From positions 6,932,983 through 6,996,982 of the forward strand of contig NC_058337.1 of NCBI RefSeq assembly GCF_905475395.1: 64,000 nucleotides of DNA. Reading direction: 5' to 3'. The translations under genes were made by a program, and so were the position numbers. The stretch is from Chrysoperla carnea. Its lineage: Eukaryota; Arthropoda; Insecta; Neuroptera; Chrysopidae. Of this stretch, positions 10,816-22,929 are shown in pieces. Every line of letters starts with the position of its first letter. The stretch's first letter is position 1. Under the pieces are notes generated by a model. That model ran no database searches, was not told the origin of the DNA, and saw nothing but the letters and a program-made list of their open reading frames with translations.

Positions 10816-11464
10816 TTCATTATTAAAATACCTGAAGAAGTTAGTCATCAAGTTAATTTATTTGTATTAACAAACTTTTGAATTATTATATATCATAAAT
10901 ATTATCTATCAAAATCAAAACTCAACAATTTTCTTTGCACAAAGAAAATATCGGGTGGATGTTTACGATAATATCTCCGTTTTCTGTACTTGATTTCCAT
11001 TTTTGAATGCAAGGGCTAAAAACTTCAGAGCCCAAATAATACACCTTTTTCACATTTTTTTTTTTAAATGAAAGTAAATGTTTCGATAAATGGGCTAGTT
11101 TTTCCCCCGATTTTTGTTGAGTCATAGACCGAGGAAAAAAAATTCACTGTTTTCCCATGGCGCAAATTAGGTAATAATAATAATAATGGGGTTTAACCTC
11201 CGTTTCTCAGACATATAACTCTATAACAGAGGTCACCCACATCATTATTTTTAATCTTTCTTTATTAAATCTACATTCGAGTAAACGCCAGTGTGATCAA
11301 TTTACGGCCCCATTACTTATAGTTGATCAGTCTTCCGCTGCTTGGATTCGAGCCCGAAATCTACGTCTAAGTATACTAACAGATAAAGGTGATGAAGTCT
11401 TTACTATAGCTATGTATTGTATTGTATCAAGTATACATTTATTGTATAAAAATAAACGATTGCG
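10816..11464. other. Gene-free spacer
   Basis: Apart from an AAT run near 11170-11187, nothing was recognised. Confidence 0.4.
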
Positions 11465-12098
11465 TAATCAGCACAGTCTATATATGGTATTTCAACAATT
11501 AAATCAGTCAATTGTTTATTTTCACTTTTTTTTTATACCATGTATATATGAAATATACATAGTATATTAAGTTTAGTCCCAAGTTTGTAACGCTTAAAAA
11601 TTATGATGCTAGGAAAAAAATTTTGTCATAGGTGTTCATAAAATCACCTAATTAGTCCATTTCCGGTTGTCCGTCCGTCCGTCCGTCCGTGGACACGATA
11701 ACTCAAAAACGAAAAAAGATATCGAGCTGAAAAAAGCTGACAGCGTACTCAGGACGTAAAAAGTGAGGTCAAGTTCGTAAATGAGCATCATAGGTCAATT
11801 GGGTCTTGGGTCCGTAGGACCCATCTTGTAAACCGTTAGAGATAGAACAAAAGTTTAAATATAAAAAATATTCCTTATCAAAAATTAAACAACTTTTGTT
11901 TGAAACATTTTTTTGTAAACACCACTGTTTACCCGTGAGGGCGCTAATTAGGCGGAAATTTTATAATATGTAACTATACTTGATTATCAGTTATGTATGT
12001 GTCACATGTTTGTATGTGTAATGTGATAAAGAAATCAACACTGACTATGCATGGTATTTCAACAATTAACTCAGTCAATTGTTTGTTTTCACTTGTTT
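11465..12098 (+). repeat. Family A, head-to-tail partial dimer
   Basis: A 60-bp fragment matching only the 3' end of family A (11465-11526, including the ACAATTAAATCAGTCAATTG hairpin) is directly followed by a complete copy (11529-12098) with the usual start palindrome, (CCGT)n block and terminal hairpin. The complete copy belongs to the same subfamily as copy 1 (shared CACATGTTTGTATGTGTAAT block). Confidence 0.9.
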
Positions 12099-12576
12099 TT
12101 TTTTTTTGTGAAATTAATGACGATCACACATTTAAGTACGTATAATCATAATTTTATTCAATTAATTATTAGTGATTATTAATTTCATAATAAAATACAA
12201 ATTATTTTTAATGCAAAATAAAAATTATCTAAATGTATGTGTTAGTAATGATAAACAAAATTATTTAAATTAAAATTTTAATACTGACACGCATAGCTTC
12301 CCAATAACCAACATTATTCTGAATATTCTGTGATTACTAAATTTTCGTTTAATTTTTAAAATAAAGTAGTACCTATGAACAACTTTCTAATTTAAAGCGT
12401 TCTTCAATCGCTCATCAGTAAGAAGTTCAATGTGACTTTTATATTATCCTGAAAGTGCAACTCAAATTCCTAGTATTTAGGATGTTCTTCTTTTAGTCCA
12501 GTTAAGTCCAGTTAAAAAAGAAGCTAATCATCTAGAAAAATAATTAGATAGATAAAACTTGCCTTGGGCATACGGA
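12099..12576. other. Gene-free spacer
   Basis: AT-rich; no coding or mobile-element signal was recognised. Confidence 0.4.
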
Positions 12577-12837
12577 CAGTGGCGGATTTACCGGGAAGCA
12601 AAGGAAGCAATTGCTTGGGGCCCCGCTTGGACAGGGGCCCCAAAAAATGAAAAACTTTACTTTGATGATGTCATTCATCAATTTGCGACTGAGAAAAGTA
12701 GAAAAAAGTTGTAATTTAGATGGTAAATTATAAGTTAACTGTAAAATATATTGATTATGCAAAATTAAGTATTTTACTTTGAGGGCCCCAAAAACCTGAG
12801 GTTGCTTGGGGCCCCGTCAGAAGTAAATCCGGCACTG
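12577..12837. mobile_element. hAT-type MITE, second copy
   Basis: The ends CAGTGGCGGATTTACC and GTAAATCCGGCACTG are hAT-like TIRs. The 8-bp flanks CATACGGA (12569-12576) and CTTACGGA (12838-12845) agree at 7 of 8 positions, an aged target duplication. This copy is inverted relative to 7516-7896 and lacks part of its middle. GGGGCCCC blocks lie at both ends. Confidence 0.85.
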
Positions 12838-13399
12838 CTTACGGATATATAAAAATCATTCATAACAAAATTTGGTGTGATACTTTATCCCCCTCCCCAT
12901 AATTTAAGCACCCATTAAAAATTATTTTTTCAAAACATCTTAAATTATCTTCCTGAAACCCCCTAAATTCCTAAAGATCTCCAATAATCTTGAATATTTG
13001 GTGAAATTAAGAGGGAAAGAGGGTTAAATTTAAGATATCTAAAAATTAATCATACCTATGTTACAAAATATTTGATAATATAAATAACGAGTTTGTTAAA
13101 TCTTCAAAAAATATTAGAGGAAAATTTTAAAACACAAAAGTTTTCCAAAAAATTTTTAAAATTATTTTACGGCAAGGGGTGGTTGCTGCTTTTGCAGGTA
13201 AGAAGGCAAATTATTTATTGCTAATTATGTCACTAACTTTAACATTTTTCATATATTTAACGAATTTTTATCATTACGCTATGTATCTTTCTTTTTATTA
13301 ATCTTGCACGCGTTGGTTGCAAAATTAAATGCGATATAACTTCATAAACATTAATTTTAGGGAGAAAAGTTTAGAGTAAAAGTCTTAGGAAATTTGTAG
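12838..13399. other. Gene-free spacer
   Basis: Nothing was recognised. Confidence 0.4.
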
Positions 13400-13685
13400 G
13401 TTTATAAGTTAAGTTATTATCATTTTGTTGTTTAAACAAATATTAGAAGAGATATCGGTTAAATAGTCAATAAGTAAATCGTTATAGTATAGCCTAAAGA
13501 GAAGTTAGAGATATAGCCTAAAACGGTTTTCCTTAAAATAGAGGCACTTCCCCCGCTTATTTTTGTAAGGAATTTGGTGCATTTACATTCAGTACGTGAT
13601 ACTGAACCTATTAAAATAAAAAAATAACTCCTGTAATTTAGTGCATTATGGACAAGAGTAACTAGCTTCTATATAACCTGTATTA
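13400..13685 (+). repeat. Interspersed repeat family L, copy 1
   Basis: About 290 bp that recurs inverted inside huntingtin intron 10 (36465-36808), including TTTAAACAAATATTAGAAGA, GAGGCACTTCCCCCGC and AACTCCTGTAATTTAGTGCA. It is non-coding, and no terminal repeats are evident. Confidence 0.75.
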
Positions 13686-13958
13686 TAACTGGAAATACCT
13701 TAACTTCACCTACTACACAGCCATAAATGATTGTGTAACCAATAATATATTAAATAAATAATACGTAAAAAGTTTATGATTCCATTACATAATGTTAATA
13801 TTATTTTTGACTTAAGGGCTAATGTTGATGATGTCTGACCTTCTACAAGAATAGGTACAAAAAAAACATAGGTATGACCTCGCTAAATACCTGTGTAGGT
13901 ACATCATACGTTTCATACGTATATCATACTACTTCATTTTTGTAATATGTAAGAACTA

Positions 13959-14605
13959 TTAAGGATGTATGAGCGAGGGCGTGGGGGTAAAAATTTAAAA
14001 ATAGATATTTTCAATTTTGATGATAAATTTATATTATTACTTGACGATATAAGACGAAAAGTAAGAATAAAATTTTTCGATATCTGGCTTAATTTTCAAA
14101 ATATCGAAAATTGAAAATTTTGTTTAATTATTTAGCTTTCGATATTTCGAAAACCAAGACACATATCGAAAAATTTTATTCTTATTTTTCGTCTACATTC
14201 ATGAAGTTATAACAAAATTCATCATCAAAGTTGAAAATAAGATAAAAATAATTTCAACCCTTAATCTACCCTGCTCTTACATCCCTTATATGGACGGTGA
14301 CACTTAGTTTTTTTCTTTTCTAATTCATTGCTAATATGTTTACTTTCTATTAAAAAGTTTTTTTTAAATTTGTTTTCATTCATTCCAAATGAAAATTATC
14401 AAAAACTTCCAAAAAATGTCGTTTTTTGAGATTCCTCCATAAGAGCCAATGTATTTTATATCGATTTTTAATGACTTTTTTCTTAAAAATTTGCCCGGTT
14501 ACCTATGTTGAAATTTTAACCACATGTTCTTTGAGTAAAAGACTACCTACAAACAAATTTTGAGCCTTTAAATCAAACATTGTTGTCATGCTCATACATC
14601 CTTAA
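13959..14605. mobile_element. Foldback MITE with 16-bp perfect TIRs
   Basis: TTAAGGATGTATGAGC at 13959-13974 is exactly inverted at 14590-14605. Inside, a second pair of long arms (about 14012-14095 and 14160-14255, sharing GTAAGAATAAAATTTTTCGA) makes most of the left half a palindrome. If TTAA at both outer ends is the target duplication, this would be piggyBac-like; TA inside it would instead suggest Tc1/mariner. It is non-coding. Confidence 0.65.
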
Positions 14606-14802
14606 ATATTGTATTATTCTATTACTTATCTTATAGTACGTATACCGTTATAATGCTATTCACTTTCTGATAGACAGTACTGTCATCACATCGAAAACAG
14701 AAATCTATACATTTTATGATATTTTCATTTGTTAGTGTCTACAATACAACTTTAAAACAAGTGAAAATAAACAATTAATTGAGCTAATTGTTGAAATACC
14801 CT

Positions 14803-15748
14803 CAGTGACGGATTTAGGCTTGCTGCCGCCCTAGGCCCCGTTCGATGCGCCGCCCTTCTGGATAGAATGAATTTCATTAATTTTGATCCAGTTTTTTAAT
14901 TTAAAGTATCTTAATTTATTGAAATATAATTTTTTAAATATTACTGATAAACAAGACAGATAAATATATAAATAAACTTTAGACAGATAAATAATTCATA
15001 TTTCTTTTAATATTAATCAATTTGAAAATTTCTTTTTCCTGGCTTTGGTTCGTGCAAAAACGTCAATTATGTCGTCGTAATTAATTTCTTGGACTAGTTG
15101 GGCTTCAATAGACAGTAATGCAAGTGCATTAAGTCTATCTTGGCCCATGATTGCGCGTAAATAGGTTTTTACCCTTTTAAGAGTAGAAAAAGATCTTTCT
15201 CCTGAACAATTTGTAGCCGGAATACTCCAAAAAATTTGGAGAGCAATGTCCACATTCGGATAAACATCTCGAAGATTCCGTGAATGCAATACATTGCATA
15301 TTTTTTGTGCAAAGCGTACATCTTCCATATTTGCCAAGGAATCTTTGAGTTGACAATGTAAATGAATGCATTCATTGCCTAACATCTCTTCCAAATCATC
15401 AGAATACTTATTACTATATAACTGATTAGTTTATTGGCAAGATTTTTTAATTCATTTGTGTCTATTTCAGATAAATTATCAAAAAAATTGAAATTTTCAT
15501 AAAGTTTTTCATATGCACTTTTACGCTTGGCCAATTGTACACTCAGAGTATCTAGAATAGGATAATACACATTTGTACGAAAATTTTCTTGTCCAGAAGA
15601 AGGTGTTCTTTCATTTACCCGCGACTCATCTGGCTGAATTCTTCTGGTTTTTTTCTTCAAAATTTTGGCATTTCATAAATTTTGTCGCCCTTCAAATTCT
15701 GCCGCCCTAGGCCCGGGCCTCACGGGTCTAGGCCTAAATCCATCACTG
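14803..15748 (-). mobile_element. Internally deleted hAT element with transposase 3' half
   Basis: The TIRs CAGTGACGGATTTAGGC (14803-14819) and GCCTAAATCCATCACTG (15732-15748) match at 16 of 17 positions and begin with CAG. They resemble the TIRs of the two GGGGCCCC-bearing MITEs in this window. Between them is the C-terminal part of a hAT transposase on the minus strand. No matching 8-bp flanks were found. The left flank is a truncated tail of family A (14755-14802), suggesting insertion into, or rearrangement next to, an older repeat. Confidence 0.8.
15017..15660 (-). pseudogene. hAT transposase C-terminal fragment, frameshifted
   Basis: Two overlapping minus-strand frames (15660-15379 and 15394-15017) join through a one-base frameshift near 15400-15425, where the reading passes from NKLISYIV to YSDDLEEMLGNE. 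The downstream frame holds the hAT C-terminal dimerisation signature: CSGERSFSTLKRVKTYLRAI, then MGQDRLNALALLSIE. It ends in a lysine-rich tail and a stop at 15017. The N-terminal zinc finger and most of the catalytic region are missing, so it cannot be an active transposase. Confidence 0.85.
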
Positions 15749-16125
15749 AGTAAAGCTCAAATTGTTCATTCAGAAATAAACTACAACGTAGAAAGAGAGC
15801 AAAAAAAATGTTTTTACTCTTAGTATAAATTCAAATAAATATTTACTGAATCAGAAAATAATTGGTGTGACCTCCTCCAAGGACCGCACCCACCACCATT
15901 TATTTATAGAAATTGTTATAATAATTATTATTAGTATTATTGTTGTTGTTGTTGTAGAATCGTATTTTAAATTCGTGCCACGTTTCTTACAACAAAATGA
16001 AGAAGATCTCTTTAATATTATTTATATTACTTTATAAGGAATGTTGAATAGTTTTTTATTGTTTTATTTATATTTTTAAAATTTTTGTTGTTGTTTTATC
16101 TTAAACTTTCTAATATATCTAAATC
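15749..16125. other. Gene-free spacer
   Basis: A (TTG)n/(TTA)n-rich stretch near 15925-15955; otherwise nothing was recognised. Confidence 0.4.
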
Positions 16126-16468
16126 TATACCATGTGCGTTTGTACCATTTAGGCATATACATATCTATAGTATGACAGAATACATCCGTTTAGTAATGCA
16201 TCTAAGCGAGAGGTATTATATACATGTATTGTAAGACTACAGATGCGATACGACAGATCTTCTGTTGTATGCATGCAGAGAGTGGGAGTTTTGTATTTGC
16301 ATACTTACTAGTTATCTGTAACTAAAAAACTCCCACTCTCCAAGCGTCTTCCAACTAATGATCAATACATGTATATAAAACCTCTCGCTTAGATGCATTA
16401 CAAAACTGATGTATTCTGTCATACTACAGATATGTTTATGCCTAGATGGTACAAACACACATGGTATA
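16126..16468. mobile_element. Foldback MITE with ~104-bp arms
   Basis: The left arm 16126-16229 and right arm 16365-16468 are inverted copies with roughly 90 percent match (outer end TATACCATGTG, conserved ACAGAATACATC and GCATCTAAGCGAGAGG). A 130-bp centre contains AGAGTGGGAGTTTT and its own inverse AAACTCCCACTCTC. It is non-coding. The outer motif resembles the start of family A. Confidence 0.75.
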
Positions 16469-17754
16469 TAAGCGAAATAGCACTGATTCATCATGAGATC
16501 TCTGAAACTATAAACCCGATTGACTTGAAATTTAGTATAGTTACTCATTTAACGATGTAGACAAGCGCGGAGCCAGCGCTCAAAAAAGTTGATGGTCATG
16601 GCACAGCACCCGAATCGGCCAAATGCGAATCGGAGTGTGAACTCGCTCCTGATCGATATAGTGCATTCCTACAAAGGAGATGTTTGCAAAATATATGACG
16701 CCTTGACCAAGATTTTGTACAGTGTATTTGTAAATTAATTAAACTGTAAAATGTTAGTTTGTTCGCTCACAAAAATTACAAAAGTAAATGTGCGATTGTT
16801 TACACATTACAGCGTCAAATTTAGACTCTAAACTACTGAACTAATTTTGAACTTCAAAATTAATTGAAAGGTAGTATACATTTTACATTAAATAATTTTA
16901 TTTAGGTTCTTTACTTAAATAACAAATTCAAGCTTCCGCTTTTTTTTCGCGAAAGCGTTGTCCAGGGGACAACAGTGAAACTTTGTATCAGGGTTTATAT
17001 CAACAAGGTCCTAGGTTTGATATAACTCCCATCTGGGACCCCTCCCCTAGAGCCGTGGAGCTGGAGGGAATGAAATCGTCAAAAGTAGTGAAATCAACCC
17101 TACCCAAAATTGATCAAATATTATTTAAAATGGCTTTTTAATTAACTTTTGTAACTTGGTAATCTTTTCTTAACCTCACTCTTACCAAACTACATCCTTC
17201 TAAATATTATATTAAATCCAATAAATACCTAAGCCTGTTCCTCATTATCGTATGATTCCAAATAAATCGCTATGCTTGTATCTATAGCTGGTATAAAATA
17301 AAATTTGGGAAAAATAATAAATTAACCAAAAATTACCTGTCTTTTACCAAAAAATTATTTTGCCAAAAAATTATTACATCATAAAGTTTGTAAAAAAAAT
17401 GATGGTTTCTGGTAATTAACATGAAAAAAATCGCTGCATTGCTGTAATGACGGAGGATCAATTTTTCTTTCAATAAATACATTACTAAAGGTTTCTGGTA
17501 ATAATGTAAGACAATCTAGATTTTTTCGAGTAAAAACTAATTCTTACAGGTTTTTAGTAAACTGTTTACGTTCAAGTGCTGGTGCAATAAAACCTTTCAT
17601 GCAAAAATCGCATGATAAAATCGCATAATTATTCAAATTGTTCACATTAGTGAAGTTAAGAAACTGAAGCTTTTCCTTGTTTTTAAAAAATTCTTATAAT
17701 TGGCTGCTTTCAATAAATAATATTACAAGAATAGTATATCAATTTTATAATAAA
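16469..17754. other. Gene-free spacer
   Basis: About 1.3 kb with no recognised gene or element. A less AT-rich island at 16560-16650 and another at 16940-17070 stand out by composition only. Confidence 0.4.
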
Positions 17755-18297
17755 ACAAGTGAAAACAAACAATTGACTGAGTTAATTGTTGAAATACCAT
17801 GCATAGTCAGTGTTGATTTCTTTATCACATTACACATACAAACATGTGACACATACATAACTGATAATCAAGTATAGTACATATTATAAAATTTCCGCCT
17901 AATTGGCGCCCTCACGGGTAAACAGTGGTGTTAACGAAAAAATGTTTCAACCAAAGTTGTTTAATTTTTGATAAGGAACATTTTTTACATTTAAACTTTT
18001 GTTCTATCTCTAACGGTTTACAATATGGGTCCTACGGACCTAAGACCCAATTGACCTATGATGCTCATTTACGAACTTGACCTCACTTTTTACGTCCTGA
18101 GTACGCTGTAAATATTTCAGCTCGATATCTTTTTTCGTTTTTGAGTTATCGTGTCCACATACGGGCAGACGGACAACCCGAAATGGATTAATTAGGTGAT
18201 TTTATGAAAATTTTTTTCGTAGCATCATTATTTTTAAGCGTTACAAACTTGGGACTAAACTTAATATACTATGTATATTTCATATATACATAGTATA
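17755..18297 (-). repeat. Family A, copy 3 (inverted)
   Basis: Full-length inverted copy: tail hairpin AACAATTGACTGAGTTAATT at its left end, conserved GGGTCCTACGGACC block in the middle, and the ATATATACATAGTATA start at its right end. It belongs to the CACATGTTTGTATGTG subfamily. The 66-codon plus-strand frame crossing its left end is a shadow. Confidence 0.9.
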
Positions 18298-19324
18298 ATA
18301 TAGTCTTGTCCGATATGTCAGACCGTTTATTTCCAATTTCATAATTTATTTTTCACTAACGAAAGTACCCTATTGTTACAAAATACTTGTCACTACATAC
18401 ACATGATTATGTGCATTAAACAGTTTTTAAATCATAATTATGAATAAAAATTCCTATCGTGTTTAATAAATAAAATAAACTGATTAAATTCAATTAACGA
18501 ATCAGATCAGTTATGAAATGTCCAACTAGATTGATACTTGAATATTAATAATTGAACATGCAAAAATATTTCCTCATTTGTCAATATTGATCACCTACTT
18601 AAAATCCAATAACATAACTTATACTCTCATCAAATTAAGTTAAATAAACTGAAGTTTTGGAGCCAGGTGATAATCAAGTGGTCTAAATTGGAACTACTGA
18701 AAAAGGGGTCCACTTTGTGTTTACTGATACAAATTTTTATCGCCAGTTGGCCGAATTTCTCTGATTTGAATTTGAATATTTTTATTGGCCTTAAAAAATG
18801 GCAAGTATACAAGTATTGCCGCATCCGCACCGTAAAATAAAACTTTTCATATGTGCAGAAAACAAATATTATTTCGGAAAAATCAACGATTATCCACATC
18901 TTTCCACAATTTTTTGAAATTTACTCGAAAACTATGCATTTTAGAGGTAAAATACATCGCTTGCAAATTATCGGATGTAAAATTTACGATCGATTAGTAT
19001 ATATAAACTTTTCATATTTTCTGAAAAATCTACTTCAATGTACAATTTTCCGTGTTTTTGGTGTTTGTTAAGCATAAAATTTCCCACCAATCTGTATATA
19101 TTGATTGGTTCCAATATTTCGCATTGTTGGAAAAATCGATATTTAAAAAAAAAATTACTTTTACTATTATTAATTTACGCTTTACAACTTTGGACTGGAG
19201 TATTTTTTCCCTAAAATGCATATTTATTACCACTGCCCCTCCTCCTCCCCCCACGTAACTACAACTGACGTTCACGAGACTTTATTATACTATTCCTTGA
19301 TGCATTTCACAAATTATCGCTTGA
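18298..19324. other. Gene-free spacer
   Basis: AT-rich with a short C-rich run near 19238-19252. A block near 18340-18372 (CATAATTTATTTTTCACTA) recurs at 32572-32605. Overlapping short frames on both strands show no domain. Confidence 0.4.
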
Positions 19325-19428
19325 GAGGTAAGTCAGGCACCTGGTAGTTAAAATCGAGCCCGTTTCGAAAAATGTTGCGAATGGCTGAAAATACTTTTTA
19401 AGGGATAATTTTGTGCGCTGACCCAAAA
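19325..19428 (+). repeat. Interspersed repeat family M, copy 1
   Basis: About 100 bp (includes CACCTGGTAGTTAAAATCGA and TTTTGTGCGCTGA) that recurs inverted at about 37270-37404 in huntingtin intron 10. It is non-coding. Confidence 0.65.
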
Positions 19429-19490
19429 ATTCGTGATCACTGCTCAAAATTACCCCTTATAATAGTATCTTCAGCCATTCGCAAAAAAAA

Positions 19491-19664
19491 CAACAAAACT
19501 TACCAGCAGACTGGGCTAAGGAAAATATTGACAAATTTTTAGCTGGCTCATGTACTATAATTAATAAGTACATAACCCGCATGCTTACAAAGAAAGCCGC
19601 AAGCAACCATGGCAGGAGTGCTGATGCTGTTTTAACAGTTAATAATAATTATGAAAATATCTAA
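19491..19664 (+). other. Short coding-like segment of unknown origin
   Basis: Plus-strand frame of 57 codons from CAA at 19491 to TAA at 19662, including LPADWAKENIDKFLAGSC and KYITRMLTKKAASNHGRSAD. Its amino-acid composition looks more protein-like than the surrounding AT-rich noise, but no start codon, splice site or family was recognised. It may be a terminal exon fragment or a mobile-element relic. Confidence 0.25.
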
Positions 19665-21259
19665 TTTAATTTAAACAAAAACAGGTAATACTTAAAATTA
19701 TTAAAAGTAATTACTTGTTAAAAAATAAAAGTATTAAGCAAGTTGTAAATCTATATCACAAATAAACTAACGTTGTCTCTAATTATAATCATCCGGTTTT
19801 ATTTTTGGTGCGTTATGCAATTTATGAATACATATTTTTGATTATTTTCATATTTTATGTAAATTGAGGTCACATGATTATTACCTCTATGTGTAGACTG
19901 GTCAATCTAAATTTTTCGAGCCATTGTCAAGATACAGCAAACCAATACATGTAAAAAGTCTATGTATTTTCCGTAGAATTCAATGCACTATTTTTTTACA
20001 CTTTTAAATTACGGGATGATATTCAAAATGGCTGCCAAAGTTGCTCGAAAACAGTTTTTTTAAGAAATACGCTTTGAATAAAAAAAAGTTTCAAAAAATG
20101 CGTAACTTTTAATTTCGAATCGATCTAGCCCAGTTAGATGTCAAAAATTATAAAACAAAAAATTTATTGAAAAAAAACTGTTAAAAATTGCATTTTTTTG
20201 AAACGCCCATATCTCTTTGAAAAAAATATATTTTAAAACGAACCCTAGTGAAAAGTTTGTTCTTAATATGCCGAAGAAGATCGTTTTTGCAAATTTGAAA
20301 AATATTGAAAAGTTTGGGTAAAAATCGCTTTTATCGACCAAAAGCCATGTTTCTTTAAATTCCAATAGCTCATATACGCGTGCTTTTTTATAAACGTTTC
20401 TGTGCTTAAAATTTTCTTTAATAGTTGCCTGAATATGTGCGGATAATGCGCGCTTGATTAATTGATCGATAACATGCGAAATATCGGTCGAAAAATCAGT
20501 TGTGAAACATTTTGAAACACTATATATTAATAATTTTTTTAATTTTTTATGTAATATGATTGCTTCTAGTTGATATTTTATACTATTAGTGAGGTCTCAG
20601 TTATGGAAAGAGGTTTTTTCTTTCACAAATTTGTTTGGGCATCTCGTAAAACTGTGCTAGAAGTTTTAAAATTGTTTCCAAACTGCGAGCAAAGTCGTTT
20701 TTTTTACGGTCATCCGGATGATGCTAGAGTACTAAGTCAGTAGAACGTATGCATTGACAATTGAAAAAAACCCGCTCTTAAAATAGAATTTGACTGATAA
20801 TAATACGCCCAAAATAAAAATTTTTTTTAATGAAAAAGTTTCATAATTGATCGGAGACATCATGTTCTGACATCAGATTGAACCTAGTATAAAACATTTA
20901 TTATGACATGAGTTGTGTTTGTTCACATATGATATGCAACTGATATTACATTCCGATAACATAAATTACATATACGTTACGTAGTATACCTATACTGTCT
21001 AAAATTTGTCAATATTTCGTGAACATCATTCAAAGACAAATTAACGTAAAATCTATCTCACAAAAATATTCATTTGTAAAATGTTGTAATAAATTTAGGT
21101 CGTGTACTATCACGTTTTTTATGTTTTATTTGCTATAGTTTTATTAACTTCCTATCAAGAAGTTATTCTTTTCACCACGAAAAACGAAAACAAAATTGTA
21201 TGATATCTTTCTTATATTTGGTATCCACGAGCCGAAAATAATATTTATTTTTATTTATA
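19665..21259. other. Gene-free spacer
   Basis: No gene was recognised; AT-rich with poly-T/poly-A blocks. Confidence 0.4.
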
Positions 21260-21480
21260 CTAATCGAAGAAATAAAACCGAAAAAACAGTCTACCTTAGC
21301 AATTTACTTCTCGTCAGCAAATTAATATGAGAGGTGAAAAATCTTTGTTTTACGTTAATAAAAAATTTTCGGCAAAAACACGTTTTTTCTTTCAAACGCT
21401 TATATATCGAAACCGGTGAGGAAAGTGAAAAATATCAAGAGTCCAAAAGTGTTTAGAATAGAATTTAAATTTGGTTCAAA
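21260..21480 (+). repeat. Fragment of interspersed family J
   Basis: Shares TCGAAGAAATAAAACCGAAA-type and 'TATATCGAAAAC' blocks with segments of huntingtin introns 2, 9 and 23. It is degenerate and non-coding. Confidence 0.5.
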
Positions 21481-21545
21481 TATTTTTTCCGTAACTTTAT
21501 TGGCTTGGCATTTCAACTAAACCATTATTTTGGTAATTAATATCT

Positions 21546-22140
21546 TTTTATACCATGTATATATGAAATATACATAGTATATTAAGTTTCGTCCCAAGTT
21601 TGTAACGCTTAAAAATATTGATGCTACGAAAAAAATTTTGGTAAAGGTGTTCATAGAATCACCTAATTAATCCATTTCCGGTTGTCCGTCCGTCCGTCCG
21701 TCCGTCTGTGGACACGATAACTCAAAAACGAAAAAAGATATCGAGCTGAAATTTTACAGCGTACTCAGGACGTAAAAAGTCAGGTCAAGTTCGTAAATGA
21801 GCATCATAGGTCAATTGGGTCTTGGGTCCGTAGGACCCATCTTGTAAGCCGTTAGAGATAGAACAAAAGTTTAAATGTAAAAAAAGTTCCTTATCAAAAA
21901 TTAAACAACTTTTGTTTGAAACATTTTTTTGTAAACATCACTGTTTACCCACGAGGGCGTTAATTAGGTGCAAATTTTATAGTATGTATTAATATAGGAA
22001 TATCAGTTGTGTGTTGTGTATTTAAAAGTGAATATCTTTTGTTATTTACGTGACGTCAAAAAAACAAACGATTGCGCATCAACACTGTCTATACATAGTA
22101 TTTCAACAATTAACTCAGTCAATTGTTTGTTTTCACTTGT
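21546..22140 (+). repeat. Family A, copy 4 (second subfamily)
   Basis: Full-length plus-oriented copy with the usual start, (CCGT)n block and terminal hairpin. Its 3' third differs from copies 1-3: it has CGTGACGTCAAAAAAACAAA and CGATTGCGCATCAACACTGT instead of the CACATGTTTGTATGTG block, a feature shared with the inverted copy at 60078-60658. It ends about 35 bp from the stop codon of the ankyrin pseudogene. Confidence 0.9.
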
Positions 22141-22501
22141 TAATTACTTAAAATTAATTAGTAAAAGTACAAATTCAGTGATACTCATCTATAGAGTTAA
22201 CGTCTGCACCAAATTTCTAGAGAGTTTTTACGATTTCAATGTAACCTTTTTCGGCACCCAAGTGTAGTGGTGTAGCGCCTTTTACTTTGTATTCAACTTT
22301 GGCACCGCGTTCTAGTAATAATTTTACAACCTTTATATAACCATTTTGAATTGCATAATGCAGTGCAGGGAATTTATTATTTTGCTTAGCATTTACATTA
22401 ACTCCTTTATTCAAAAGTAGTTTGCAAATTTTTTCATTTCCTCTTTCAGCAAAATAGTGAAGTGGTGTCGTGGAGACTCCAAAATTAATGTTTGCATTAT
22501 A

Positions 22502-22929
22502 CAGTGCAACCTTAATATAACGAACCTCAATATAACGAATTCCTCGATTTAACAAATTTTTCGCAATCCCCTTGAATTGTCCATAAGAGTCAATATAAAA
22601 TATACCTCTACATTACGAATATTTTTTACGAACAGCCTCTTTATAACGAATTTTCAACTACATAAAAAATTTAAATACCTCTAAATAACGAAATTCGTCA
22701 ATTCAAAACCTTTATATAACGTATAAAGTCCCACCAATATATGAAGTTAGTATACTCCATAGTATGTAATTCATGTCGCGAGAGGTTCCGACACTTTTTA
22801 CCTCTTTATAACGAATTTTAGACCAACTTAACCTCTTAGACCAATATAACAAACCTCAGTTTAACGAATTACTTGATATAACGAATATTTACTGGTTCCC
22901 TTCAGATTCGTTATATCGAGGTTGCACTG
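22502..22929. mobile_element. pogo/Tigger-like MITE inside the ankyrin gene
   Basis: The ends CAGTGCAACCTTAATATAAC and its inverse GTTATATCGAGGTTGCACTG are TIRs of the pogo/Tigger type (CAGT start). TA flanks both ends (22500-22501 and 22930-22931). The interior consists of degenerate reiterations of the CCTCnnnATAACGAA terminal motif. There is no transposase. Taking out the element and one TA rejoins the host reading frame without loss (GAA-TAT-AAT on the minus strand), which proves the insertion point. Confidence 0.9.
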
